Of a stretch of 64,000 nt of DNA, positions 10,111-21,469 are shown piece after piece (position 1 is the stretch's first letter; the number at the start of each line of letters is the position of its first letter). A program made the translations under genes and the position numbers. The stretch comes from Chlorokybus atmophyticus. Lineage: Eukaryota; Streptophyta; Chlorokybophyceae; Chlorokybales; Chlorokybaceae. The stretch covers positions 154,838 through 218,837 of the forward strand of contig RHPI01003508.1 in the NCBI GenBank assembly GCA_009103225.1, read 5' to 3'. The notes under the pieces were generated by a model. That model did no database searches and was not told the origin of the DNA. It saw only the letters and a program-made list of their open reading frames with translations.

Positions 10111-10817
10111 TATTGTGCGCCAAGTTACAAACTCTCATGGTCCACAAAAATAAATTTTAATGGTGTAACGACACAACGGATCCTACTAATATATTCATTG
10201 TTGCCGCATGTTTGCAAATGATGAATACATGAAACAGAAGAATGTTTCATGTATCTATCATTTACAATATAGTACAATTACATTGCATCATATGTTGTAC
10301 ACGTAGTAAAAGTACTTGTGCTTATTACGCACACAACATGCATGATCTGTTGATATACAAGCGGCATATCCTATCATACACAATGCATGCACATGTTCGT
10401 CACATGCATTTATAATTATTGCATAATTGAAGCAAAATATTACGTAGCCACACCCTAAACTGTGCATGATGCATATTAACGTGAAACCTTGATATGCATC
10501 ATTCATATAATGACACATGTGTGAGAGTACCGTCCACTCAGCAAAAAAACCAAGCAGAATTGCTTAATGAAGTCTTGATGTGCCAACAGGGTGGAAAGAT
10601 AATAGTTGTATGCATACTTAAGGAGGTTGAGCCCTCCAAGACAAGTAGCATGATAGTTGTCAGGCAATGTATAGTCCCGCGTCAATCTTGCTCCAATCCC
10701 AACCACCCCACTCTGCTAATAATCCGTGATGTTAAGATGTTTCCGCTGATATTGGGTGCATGGGCGAAGAGGCAAAGAGAACCATCTTCGTATGTGTGCG
10801 CATGTCGCGATGCATTG
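10111..10817. other. AT-rich intergenic DNA
   Basis: Only short ORFs without recognisable similarity. I see nothing to annotate. Confidence 0.5.
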
Positions 10818-10862
10818 ATAGCTACATGATGTGCATGAGGATCATGCACATCATGTAGCTAT
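10818..10862. repeat. Perfect inverted repeat, 21-bp arms, 3-nt loop
   Basis: The arm at 10818-10838 is exactly complementary to 10842-10862, with loop GGA. It sits one base before the larger hairpin at 10864-10928 and shares the same core words (ATGATGTGCATGA). Confidence 0.95.
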
Positions 10863-10863
10863 A

Positions 10864-10928
10864 AACAGAGTGGAAGGTATCATGATGTGCATGATCCTCA
10901 TGCACATCATGATACCTTCCACTCTGTT
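10864..10928. repeat. Perfect inverted repeat, 31-bp arms, 3-nt loop
   Basis: Arms 10864-10894 and 10898-10928 are perfectly complementary, with loop TCC. That loop is the reverse complement of the neighbouring hairpin's loop. The pair may form a double cruciform, a hairpin RNA, or be a recombination or assembly product. Confidence 0.95.
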
Positions 10929-12339
10929 ACGCCGTGGTAATATTCTTGCTATTTGAAGTAATGATGACATGACTCATATCACAGTATCAACATGACAAGT
11001 ATGTTACTAATATGTTTTGTAATGTATATACCGAGACAGCATACAAATGTTACAATCATGTAAACATGAGGTGCACAATTGATACGCTTAACACTAGGAT
11101 GGTAGCGAAAAGTAACAAAAATAATGCACTTAGCTTTATTTTCTGCCCCATTATGACGTTTGTTGAAGACAATCATACTTAAGTCAAAGTTTGGGTGGAT
11201 TGCTGACGCAGTTTCAACGGGCATAAATACAACCGCGGTTAACTGCCCGCGGCAGTCCGTTAACCGCGGTATACACTTGACTTCGCCGCCAGAGATTGTG
11301 AGTTCCGCCAACTTCACGGGCAACTCGCGCGTTTGACTCACACCTTTTAGGGTGTGGCGGCAACTGCACAGCAAACTAGCTACTTGCAACCTTCGTAACA
11401 CCTACCACAAGCATCAAAGAAGCACGAAACTAATCGTCCGGCGTACTAGTCCAAATTTGCTACAACTCGATACCAGGAATGTTGTCACAACCGATTCGAT
11501 TTCGTTGCAATAAGAAGAGATCTGTTTTTGTATCAAAAACATTTCAAGTACTTATATCGGTATAGTTATCATCCTAATGTTGAGAGCAACAGCTTGCGAT
11601 TACTTTTGTATATGCACATTAAGTGCAATATCGGTATAGTTATCATCACAATGTTGAGAGCAACAGCTTGCTTTTACTGTTGTATATGCACATTGAGTGC
11701 AATACGACCTGAGCATTGAGTGTTTGTATTGCTGCAGATAAATCTATGCTCATCTTGAATGAATGTATTGTTTTTTACTCATATTTATATTGATTCACTT
11801 TATGATATGCTATTAAACACGATTAATGTGTATGTTATAAATGTGTCCACCAACAACTAGTCATGGCTGATGATGGGATGTTTGTGGTGTGTGTCCTTGC
11901 TTTGTGCCCCTTAACTTTCCACAATACACGTATACATTTTGTCAACTGTGTATGTAATATCAACATCCAATAACATTGAAACTTATACTTAAAGATTGAA
12001 GCTTATGCGCTCAGCAGCCTAGTGTTAACTTAACAATAAGCTGGCCGGTAACTTTACTCGTAATGGAAAGCGAATATTGGTAAAATAAACGTTGAATAAC
12101 ATGTGATAATGTATTTAAAGCTCCAAAATTACATCGTCCAAAGAGAGCATTCCTTACAATGTGTGGATTTACAAAAATGATCATTTGTTTTATTTGGAGG
12201 CTTTGTGAAATTCAATTAAGTGCCTGAGGGTATACGTATACAGCGCAATCCGTGCAATGTGTCATTGTAGTGTTCATTATCACCGGCATAAACCGAAGAA
12301 TGAGCGTGCAAATGAATATGACATGTGTTAAGTAGCCGA
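10929..12339. other. AT-rich intergenic DNA with minor repeats
   Basis: Contains a two-copy 74-bp tandem repeat (11555-11628 and 11629-11702) with few differences, and a 12-bp inverted repeat (ACCGCGGTTAAC at 11232-11243 against 11259-11270). A minus-strand ORF of 140 codons at 10979-11401 shows no recognisable family and I do not call it. Confidence 0.6.
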
Positions 12340-12663
12340 TGTAACGGAGGGCTACCTCTACAGAGGTTCCCCGCCCTTATCTAATTGAACAAGGGTCCCA
12401 ACGGGTATATACATCCATATTGGGGCCGTTAACCTAATATTAAGGCCCTAATGTAGTGTTATTTATCTGTAACACTATTATCGACCCGAAACATGAGTCT
12501 TGTGTCGATATCAGGTGTATGGCGGCACTACTTATGCAGCGGCCGCTATAGTCAGGGCATCTTCGGCTCCGGCAGTAACCCTTGGCGGCGGCGGTGTCGA
12601 TGGCCTCGCTGAAGGCGGTGTTGGGGTAGGGGATTGAAGGGGCGGTAGCACCCCTCCTTTACA
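12340..12663 (+). repeat. Left LTR of element 1
   Basis: A 324-bp LTR from TGTAACGG to TTTACA. Near its middle is an imperfect hairpin (about 12480-12508) around ACATGAGTCTTGTGT, the counterpart of a better-kept palindrome in the other LTRs. Confidence 0.9.
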
Positions 12664-12664
12664 T

Positions 12665-12676
12665 TGGTATCGGAGC
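12665..12676 (+). promoter_or_regulatory. Primer-binding site (initiator tRNA-Met type)
   Basis: TGGTATCGGAGC follows the LTR by one base. It differs by one base from the common plant retroelement site TGGTATCAGAGC, which is complementary to the 3' end of tRNA-iMet. Confidence 0.8.
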
Positions 12677-12814
12677 ACGAGCGACGAGGGGCCTGTGGGA
12701 GGGGCGGCGGCAGGTAGCAGCAACTGCGGCGGCAGATGGCAGCGACAGCAGCGGCAGCGGCGGCGGCGGCGTTATTAGTGAATAGTTATTGGATAGTTGT
12801 GTATGTAACTAGCG

Positions 12815-12903
12815 CTGCTGCTGGCTTAACTTGCCTAGCCTAGTTTGCATTGCCTTGCTTAGCCTAGCCTAGCTTACCTTGCCCTGCCTAGCCTAGTTTG
12901 CTG
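12815..12903 (+). repeat. TAGCC-rich leader repeat of element 1
   Basis: Degenerate tandem words (GCCTAGCCTAGCTTA and variants) in the untranslated leader. A matching block occurs at about 18985-19052 in element 2, so it is a family feature of unknown role. Confidence 0.75.
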
Positions 12904-13492
12904 TTAGGGGAGGCGGCCACTCAGGCAGTTTACCCCCCCAAGCAGTGCATCTCAGCACATCACCTAGTGAGTAATATTGTTTTTTCTTTCTTCACTTGTG
13001 TGTGCTTGCCACCACGTGGGTTCGTGGTGGTGTGAAGGGGTATATATTTTAAAGAAATACAAATCCCTTGGGGGCAGTCCAGTGGCAACATCGGCTATTC
13101 CGACCGCCAATAAGGGCGGTGAGGCCGCCCGAGTTATTTTGCGCGGCCGATATCAAACTTACGACTGACAACTAGTCGATGTTGGCCTGTAAGGTCGATT
13201 TGACGAGATTTCGGCACCTCGTGTGTCAATTACAATTGTGAGTTGATATGGGTTGTATAAAGTGTGAAAGCTTTGGACAGCCATAGCTCGTGAACCGTCG
13301 CGTGGATTCGCGTGCGGTTTGCAGTTGCAGAGTGAGTGTCAAGTTAAGAGGTGTGTGGAGAGCTCTTGTTTGGGTCTGTACACCCCACGTTAACCCCTCG
13401 AGACTTGACGCAACAAATCACTATTATTTGCCAATTTTGCAATGCACAATCTGTGTATTAATGCACTTGCTAACGCGAATCCTTGGGCAGAT

Positions 13493-15000
13493 GGCTGACC
13501 AAGAGGCGGGAGGTGACAAGTACTTCACCGTCCCTGACTCATTGCTATCATACGAACCATCGAGTGATGATAAAGTGAGAGACTAGGATACGAGTAAGAG
13601 CTACAAACTCATTGAGAGTGACAAGGAGGGAGCTGAGCAGGATAGCAAAGCTTCTCCCAACCTATCTACTCAGAGTGGACCAGCTATAAGGGACACACAA
13701 ACTGTCATTTGGCGGGGCCATTGAGAAGTATGCCTCAGAGCGTAAGGCTCTGCTTGCTGGCCACCCTTACCTTCGTTAGGAAACATGAAATGCATGGGCG
13801 CAGAAGATTCGTGATGGGTAGGAAACGAACTTTGCCACACTCCCTCGCGCAAGCAAGAAGTTGGTGATCCGCATGCTTGAGCACGAATTGACGATCAACA
13901 TCCCGCCACTTGCATGAGATGATCCGAGAGTGGCTGCTCTCATGACCATATATGACAAGCCACTTCCATATGAAGGGAAGCGCATGGCGTTTGAGACTTT
14001 GGCCAACTTTGTGGTAAAATCATCACAGCGTTGCAAGGATGTGTTTCGGTACTTGGGACCTGACTTGGAAAACAAGTTAACAGCTTGATTAAAGTTGGCG
14101 GCACGCCTTGATACGCAATCCGAGTCGGTGGCGCTGCGCCAACAAGTGGCGGATGCTACTTCAGCAGCTGGTGCATTCATGGGGCTGCCGATTACAGCGC
14201 TAAACAAACCTGAGAAGTTCAAGCCCAACGGCAGTGTCAGCATCCATGACTGGGTGGTCATTGTAGAGCACTACTTGACAACACTGAAGCGCCCATTGGT
14301 AAGCACATTGCTGTTGCTGAGTTGCTCATGCCATTTGACGTTCTCACCGAGTGGGCGAGGCAAATAGAGGATGGTGCGGCCAAGATAGTGGAAGCGCTAT
14401 TCAAGTTCCTTGTGGAGCGCTGTGGTGGCATGAATTTGGCTACTCAGGCTCGCAACAAGCTTAACAAGTTGCGACAGAATGGCCGGGTGGCTTTAATCTA
14501 TCTGCAGTAGTTCCAAGCATTGGTGGATTGCGTGAACAGTGACCTCATGCCCATGGACAAGGCTGAGCTTTGAATTGTACAAGCGCGGCTTGAATGCGCG
14601 TGTGCGCGATCAGCTGCAATACACGGCAACGGGACTTCCTTGCGTTCTTAAAGACTTGGCCAACCTGCAGAGTTAAGCGTGTATCTATAGAGTGATGACA
14701 CAGTGCAGGAGAAGACACATGTGGCAACTGCGGCTAAGCTGCAGAGGGTGGGAGGAAAGCGTTACCCTCAGCCATGCAATGCGCACACGGCAGAAAAGGC
14801 GAAGACATTCACGCCTTATACTGGTGGCACATCTGCAGGTGGTGCTACACCTGCTGCGGCTCGCACTTGTTACGTCTGTCATTAACCGGGCCACATTGCA
14901 AAGAATCGCCCTACCAATGTGAAGGGCAAGGCCAAAAAGGTTGAATAGGATTACGCCGTGACTGGTGTGGAGATGGTTGATAGCCAGTTGCTTGAGATGC
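13493..15000 (+). pseudogene. Gag of element 1
   Basis: Begins MADQEAGGDKYFTVPDS, closely paralleling the gag start of element 2. It breaks at a stop near 13585 and is then readable in several frames: a retrotransposon-gag core at 14322-14510 (FLVERCGGMNLATQARNKL) and a CCHC-type zinc knuckle at 14868-14912, in which the Gln after CYVCH is a stop and the last Cys has become Arg. Gag would package element RNA, but this copy cannot be translated through. Confidence 0.8.
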
Positions 15001-15399
15001 ATGCAGCACACTCGATCAATAATCTGTCCCAAGTGCATGTAATGATTCACGCATGGCAAGCACATGACAAGTTGCCACATTTTTATGTTGAAAAAGTGGA
15101 AGAGAGCGCTTGTGTGCTGGTACATGTGGAATTCAACGTGCTTACTGATGTGTTGCATGCATTGACTAGGTAGCAAAAGAAGCACAACACCTAAAGTATG
15201 GTGGTGATGGTGCCAAAGTATCATGGCCCATAATTAAAGCATACTCGCGGGGGTACTGTGCTGAAGCAATTTAACAAGCGTGAAGTAGGGACAGTACGAT
15301 TGTCGGCAATATTGATCAACCCTCGCGTTAGTCACGGACTCTTGGCTACATTTCGGACACGGGTGGTACCCATGTTGAAGACATTCAGTAGCACAATGC

Positions 15400-17160
15400 A
15401 GGGCGTAAAAAGTTCTATCTTGATTGACACAAGTGCAACACAACTTCGTTAAGGAACAATGGGTTGTGCGCAACAAAATAGCGTGTAAACCCTCAGCATT
15501 TTCAGCTGCTAGTGCGAGGGGTGCGTTGCCAGTAAAGGGGAGATACAAATGAAGTAAGAATTGGAAAATTGTCATGCCACTCTTACTTTCATAGTAGTAT
15601 CCATTAACATATCAGGTGTTAATGTGGTATTAAGACAGGAATGGCAGAAAAATGTTAAAACGACATTGGATACTGGCGCACACCTGTGCACATTAAAGAA
15701 AGGTCGTAAGCGTGTAACATTGTCTGTGAAAGGGTCACATAGCTTAGAGCACAAGCACCTCGACCCTGCGTTACTCACTGCAAGTGAAGCGCGCGGTGCG
15801 CAAAAACATACCGGCTTTTGGTCCACTTGACATCGTTGGACAACTTTATGCCGAGCAGTACAGAAGGTGTTGCCAACATCATCAAGATTACCAACATGTG
15901 TTCTTAGATGAGTTGCTTGGCTTACCTCCTGATCGAGGTGTTGGACACACTATACCACTCATTTTTTATAGTGAGCCTCCGTTTCGGCCTATATATAGGC
16001 TAAGCCCCCGCGAGAGGGGGGAATTCATTGAACCGAGTTCTTCACCCTTTGACGCGCCCATTTTGTTTGTGATGAAAAAGATTGGAAAGCTGCGCATGTG
16101 TGTGGATTACCGTGCCTTGAACAAGATTACAATTGAAAATTGATACTCGTTACCACAAATTGATGATGTGTTTGATCAACTGTCAAGAGATGCGTATTTC
16201 AGAACACTGAACTTGACAAATGGATATCATCAAATCCGGATTTATCCTTCTGATGTTTACATAACAGCATTCAGCACACCTTCAGGCCATTATCAGTACA
16301 AAATGTTACCTTTTTGACAGATTAATGCGCCCGCAATGTTTCAGAAGGAGATGAATAAAATTTCTGGTGCCATCCTTGGCAAGTATGTTATAGTTTACTT
16401 GGAGGACATCATTGTCTTCAGTAAACTAAGAAACATCAGCAGCAGCACTTGGAAACGGTGTTTACCTTATTGCATACACATCGCTTGTTTGCCTTTCTTG
16501 CAAAGTGTGGCTTTTGCAAAACGGAGTTGCCATTTTTGGGGCACATTGTGAGCGGTGCGGGTGTTAAACTTGACCCTCGCAAGGTGCAAATTGTAAAAAG
16601 ATTGGCCTCAACCCAAGAATGTACATTACCTGCGACCATTCTTGGGATTGGCAAACTACTTTTGCAAGTTTATGATGGGGTATTCAACAGTTGTGCCTTT
16701 GACAAAATTGTTGCAAAGCGACGCTCAATTCTTGTGGACTGTTGAGTTAGCTGCTATGCAACAAGTGAAGCTAGCTTTGACTTCGGCTCCAGTGTTAGAA
16801 TTGTCGAACTGGGGCAAGCACTTTCTGTGGTTAGCGATCGCTATGCGTCCACCCTTGGGTGTGGTGCAGTATTGTTGCGAGATGGCAGACCATGTGCTTA
16901 TGAGAGTAGGAAGTTCATCTCAGCAGAAGTGAACTACACTACCACCAAACAAGAGTTGCTTGGCATAGTACATGCTCTGGAAACATTGCGATGTTACTTG
17001 GAGGAAGCTCAGTTCACAGTGGTGATTGATCATAATTTATTGGTGTACTTGTCGACACAGCAAAACTTGTCACGTAGACAAGCTCGCTGCTTCGAATGGC
17101 TGAGTTCGCAATCAATAATGCATGGCAAGAGAGTGTGCAGGAATCTCCGTTTTTCTTGAA
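15400..17160 (+). pseudogene. Protease, RT and partial RNase H of element 1
   Basis: A protease remnant reads ILIDTSAT (15417 onward; catalytic Asp present) and then a stop. RT covers about 15930-16480: GRGV..HTIPL, then [19 protein letters not shown], then motif A as TLNLTNGYHQI, where the catalytic Asp has become Asn, and motif C as YLED instead of YLDD. Stops lie at about 16141 and 16315. RNase H (16827-17097) reads TLGCGAVLLRDG and VIDHNLLVYLSTQQNLSRRQ, then joins directly to integrase sequence at about 17100. Mutation of two RT catalytic positions alone would kill it. Confidence 0.85.
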
Positions 17161-17790
17161 TTACGGAATGCATCCACAAGTCTTGCAGATATCAAGTTGC
17201 CCGCTGCTGATATCAGTCGCATGCCTGCAGCGCGCGAGATGGCTTCGGCCATGCAGGATAGGTTAGCATTGGCAAAGGACTGTCTACGCGCAGCGCAGCG
17301 CAAGACATACATAAAGCCCCTGTTGATGCACATCGTAGAGAGGCCTACTATGATGTGGGCTGTTCGGTACTTTTAAGCACCAAAAACATATCCATCAAGG
17401 GAGTGGGTACCCGCAAGTGCTTCCCTCGCTGGATAGGCCCTTTCAAAGTGATTAATCGGGTTGGCACTCACGCGTATCGTTTAGACTTACGAAAGTCGAT
17501 ACGCATTCACAATGTGCTTTATGTGAGTGTATTAAAACCGCACCATTCTGACGGTCGCGTTCAACCTCCTCCACCCCCCCCTTGCAGTGGATGGCGACGA
17601 TAGTTTTGAGTATGAGGTGGAAGTAATCCTGAGTCACCGTAAGCCCCAACGCGGACGCGCGCTGTCGTACTTAGTGAAATGGGAAGGGTATGGTGTTGAG
17701 CACAATACATGGGAGCCCAAAAGGAGTCTTACCAACTGCCAGGAGATTCTTCGGGGGTACTGGAGTACTGTATTTACACGAGAACGGTAA
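17100..17790 (+). pseudogene. Integrase C-terminal remnant and chromodomain of element 1
   Basis: After the deletion junction the sequence matches the 3' part of element 2's integrase (FLNYGMHPQ, then RKCFPRWIGPFKVINRVGTHAYRL, frames shifting at 17376). It ends in a chromodomain at 17587-17790: YEVEVILSHRKPQRGRALSYL, then VKWEGYGVEHNTWEP. The chromodomain itself is intact. This domain binds methylated histone H3 and guides insertion into heterochromatin in chromoviruses. Confidence 0.88.
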
Positions 17791-17902
17791 AAGGGTGTTG
17801 GCAGACATCTTTACCATTTCGGCCCAGAATCTCTGACTGCTTTGGTTTTTAGTGCTCATAGTGGGGCTTTGCTAACCCTTCCATGAGGACATTGAAACCT
17901 AT

Positions 17903-17912
17903 GTGGGGGGAA
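17903..17912 (+). promoter_or_regulatory. Polypurine tract of element 1
   Basis: GTGGGGGGAA lies directly before the TGTAACGG start of the right LTR. It is the usual primer site for plus-strand DNA synthesis. Confidence 0.8.
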
Positions 17913-18246
17913 TGTAACGGAGTGCTACTTCTATAGTGGTCCCCGCCCTTCTCTAAGATTAGATCAGGGTCCGAACGGGTATATACAGCCATTTAAGCCA
18001 TATTAAAGCCGTTAACCTAATGTTAATGCCCTAATGTAGTGTTACGATAAGTAATATTGATATCGGCATGAGACTCATGTCTCATACCGATATCAGCCGC
18101 ATAGCGGCGCTGCTAACGCAGCGGCCGCCATAGCTAGGGGATCTTTGGCTCCGGCAGTTGCCCCTGGCGGCGGCGGTGTCGACGGCCTGGCTGGAGGCGA
18201 TGTTGGGGTAGGGGATTGGAGGGGGCGGTAGCACCCCTCCTTTACA
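17913..18246 (+). repeat. Right LTR of element 1
   Basis: A 334-bp LTR matching 12340-12663. Its central palindrome is better kept (GATATCGGCATGAGAC, TCAT, GTCTCATACCGATATC at about 18058-18094), giving a long stem. Confidence 0.9.
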
Positions 18247-18497
18247 GCTGACATTGTTGCTATTAAAATGCCATCAGCCTTTAATGTGCTTGCATTGGCA
18301 TGTGCCATTCACGTTTACACACTTGATCATGCTGCGCTAACAGTGATGACATAATTGAACAATTGCGGGGGTGTTGCATGATTTGCTAAAAAATCTAAGC
18401 ATAGATTCTTGGCTCTAGCCCTTGCAATTGCTTCAATGAGTTTTATAGCATTTTGCACAAGGCGTAGTACTTTTTCCACACTCTCGTAGCTCGTGTG

Positions 18498-18840
18498 TGT
18501 AACGGAGTGCTACCGCTATGCGGTTCCCCGCCCTTATTTAGTTAGAAATAAGGATCACAATGGGCAATTAACAGCCAATTGAGCCGTATTAGGGCCTTTA
18601 TGGCCTTAATGTAGTGTAAGCTTATCGCTAACACTGATAGCGATGTGAGACTCATGTCTCACATCGATATCAGCCGCATAATGGCGCTGCTAACGCAGCG
18701 GCCGCCATAGCCAGAAGATCTTTTGCTCTGGCAGCTGCCCCGGCAGCGGCGGCGGCGGTGTGGGCCTGCGGCGTCGCTGGTGGTGGTGTTGGGTTAGGGG
18801 ATTAAAGGGGGCGGTAGCCCCCCCCCCCCCCCCCCCCCCN
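18498..18840 (+). repeat. Left LTR of element 2, 3' end obscured by poly-C/N
   Basis: Begins TGTAACGGAGTGCTACC. It carries a palindrome around ATGTGAGACTCATGTCTCAC (about 18643-18672) and ends in a C run at 18818-18839 plus an N, where the right LTR reads GCACCCCCTCC. Confidence 0.88.
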
Positions 18841-18984
18841 TTGGAGGAAGGGGAGGTGAGGGGCCTGTAGGGCGGCGGCGGCAGCAGTAGCCGCCACCGC
18901 CACCGCCACCCACGTGTTAGGGTGGGTAGCGGTGTTAGTTGTTGTTGTTGTGTTGTTGTGTATAACGCTGCTGCTGGTGTAGCT

Positions 18985-19052
18985 TAATTAGCCTTGCTTA
19001 CTTGCTAGCCTAGCTTAGCCTAGCCTAGCTGCCTAGCTTAGCCTAGCTTGCT
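18985..19052 (+). repeat. TAGCC-rich leader repeat of element 2
   Basis: Counterpart of 12815-12903, with repeated CTAGCCTAGCTTAGC-type words in the untranslated leader. Confidence 0.7.
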
Positions 19053-19614
19053 ACTGTGAAGGGGAGGCGGCCACTCAGGCAGCCCACCCCCGAGCATTGC
19101 ATCCCAGCACATCACTTAGTAACTCACATTACTATCAATACGTGTGTGCTTGTGGGATAGCCACCGCGTGGATTTGCGGGGGTGTGAAGGGTTTTGTGCG
19201 CGCACACGCATTCGCATGCGTGCTCTAACCCTTGAGGGCAGTCTCGTGGCAACATCGGCTGTCGTGACCGCCAGTCAGTGCGGTGGGGCCAACAGACTTG
19301 TTCTGTTCGGCCAAGCAAACTCCATTCACACTTGGCACTACTCGTGTCAATTGCAATTGTGCATTACTGGAGTTGTACAACCTGAGAACTTTGAGCTGTT
19401 GTAGCGTGCAAACCGTCGCGTAGAATCGCGTGCGGTTTGTTTGCAAGCAAGCGTCTTGTTAAGAGGTGTTGGGTAGTCCCTTCACGGGATGTTTTACCCA
19501 AGTTAAAAACCTTGCAATCAACGAGAAGGAAACAACAAATTTTAACACTTTCAAAGTGCACAACTCGTGTGCTTGTGCACTTGCAAACTTCTTAACAGCT
19601 TGTCTCCTTGGGCA

Positions 19615-21040
19615 GATGTCTTACCAAGGAGAGGAAGGCGGGGTGTATCCCGTTCCTGAGGATTCATCCTATGAGCCATCAAGTGATGAGGAAGTGAAGC
19701 ACTCGGACACGAGTGGTCGTTACAGTGTTAGTGATGAGGAAGAAGCCAAGTCCAAGAGTGGTGAAGCTTCTTCCAACAAGTCCTCTCATGACAAACAACC
19801 TATGGACGCTCAGAGCATCATCGGGGCGGCCATAGCAAACGCATCAGAGCGTGATGCTCTTCTTGCTGCACACTTCCAGCTTCGCAAGGAAGGAAGTGTG
19901 GGATAAGTGGGCGCAGCAAGTCCGTAACGCATATGAGACGGACTTCGCGGCACTCCCGCGCGCAAGCAAGGAGATGGTGATTTGCATGATCGTGCACGAG
20001 TTGACGCGTAATGTACCGCGACTCACGTGCACAAATCTAGCAGTGCCTGCTCTTAGGGCCACTTATAACAAACCAGAGGATGGCGTTCGAGGCTCTCACC
20101 TCATTAACGGTAGAGACTTGGAAGCGTTGCAAGGACCTCTTCTGGTACTTAGGGCCTGAGCTGGAGGAAAAGTTGGCTCGAGAAGAGCGCTTGACTGCGC
20201 GCCTCAATGCTATGTAGTCCGAGTTGGTCGCATTATGCCAGCAGGTGGCTGGAGCTACCACAACTATAGCAGGGACATTAGTTGGCCTACCCGTTACAAC
20301 GATGAACAAGCCCGAGAAGTTCAAGCCTAATGGGGCTGTGAACATTCATGATTGGGTGGTGATTGTGAAGCGCGACTTGGCTGCACTTCAGCGACCAGTT
20401 AGTGAGCATACATCTGTTGCTGAGTTGCTCATGCCACCTGACGCTTTAGACGAGTGCACGACAAACAGAGGATGGTGCTTTTAAGACTATGGAGGCATTA
20501 TTTCGGTTCTTGGTGGAGCGCAACGATAGCATGAATCTGGTTACTGCTGCTCGCAACAAGCTTACTAAGATGCGACAGAATGGTCGGGCGGCTACAGTGT
20601 ACTTGCAGGAGTTTCTGGCACTTGTTGGCCGTGTCAACATTGGGCTCATGCCCATAGACAAGGCTGAGCATTTTAACCTGTACAAGCGCGGCTTGGATGC
20701 GCGCTTGCACGACCAGTTGCAGTACAACACGTTGACGGGGCAGCCGTGGGTTCCCGCGGACCTCGCAACCTTGCAGAGGTTGAGTGTGTATCTGTTCAAC
20801 GACGATGCTGCGGCTGTGCAGGACAAGTCACATGTGGTGGCTTCAGTCAAGCCACATGGGGGAGGGGGGAAGCGGTTCCCTCCACCAAGTGCGCATGCGG
20901 CAAAGAAGGTGCTACGCCTTTTGCAGCACGCGCATGCTATGTGTGCCATCAGCTAGGCCACATTGCGAAGAACTGCCTAGGCAAGGTGAAGGGCAAGGTC
21001 AAGAAGGTTGAATATGAATACGTCGTGACTGATGTACCTT
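19615..21040 (+). pseudogene. Gag of element 2
   Basis: Starts MSYQGEEGGVYPVPEDSSYE at 19615 with an acidic Ser-rich N-terminus. It shifts frame at about 19890, again near 20160 and near 20480, and again at a G-rich run near 20865. The gag core is clear at 20489-20860 (FLVERNDSMNLVTAARNKL, YLQEFLALVGRVN, YKRGLDARLHDQL). A complete CCHC zinc knuckle, CYVCHQLGHIAKNC, lies at about 20935-20980. The last shift may be a natural frameshift or decay. Confidence 0.85.
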
Positions 21041-21469
21041 CATGTAGTGTCCAGTTGCTAGTGTTACATGCAGCAAACCGGTTTGATGAATTGTCTCGTG
21101 TGCATGTAATGACACATGCATGGCAAGCACATGATAAGCTGCCACGTTTTTATAGTGAAAAAGTGGATGACAATGCTTGTGTGCTAGTGCATGTAAAGTT
21201 TAACATGCTAACAAAAGTTTTGCGCACATTGTGTGAGTTACAAAATAAATATACGACACTGACTGTGGTTGTCATGGTGCTTAAGTATCACGGACCATGG
21301 CTAAAGCATACTCGGGGGGGGACTGTGTTGAAACAATTCACAAAGTGTGAAACGGGAACAGTGCGGTTGTCAGCAGTATTGATTAACCCACGCATCATTC
21401 ACCGAATCTTGGCTACCTTTCAAGGGCGAGTAGTACCTTTATTGTGGACCTTTACAGGCCCGGCATAGG

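Larger units (their letters stand above)
12335..18251 (+). mobile_element. Chromovirus-type Ty3/gypsy LTR retrotransposon, element 1 (decayed, integrase deleted)
   Basis: The element spans 12340-18246, bounded by near 5-bp target duplications (GCCGA 12335-12339, GCTGA 18247-18251, one mismatch). Both LTRs start TGTAACGG and end TTTACA. A primer-binding site complementary to the 3' end of initiator tRNA-Met (TGGTATCGGAGC) follows the left LTR, and a polypurine tract precedes the right one. The order is gag, protease, RT, RNase H, integrase C-terminal part, chromodomain. It has many stops, and a deletion relative to element 2 removes the rest of RNase H and the integrase core. Confidence 0.92.

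Noticed and set aside
11229-11271. CRISPR-like or operator reading of the CCGCGGTTAAC repeats
   Set aside because: Only one inverted pair, no array and no associated genes; the genome is eukaryotic.
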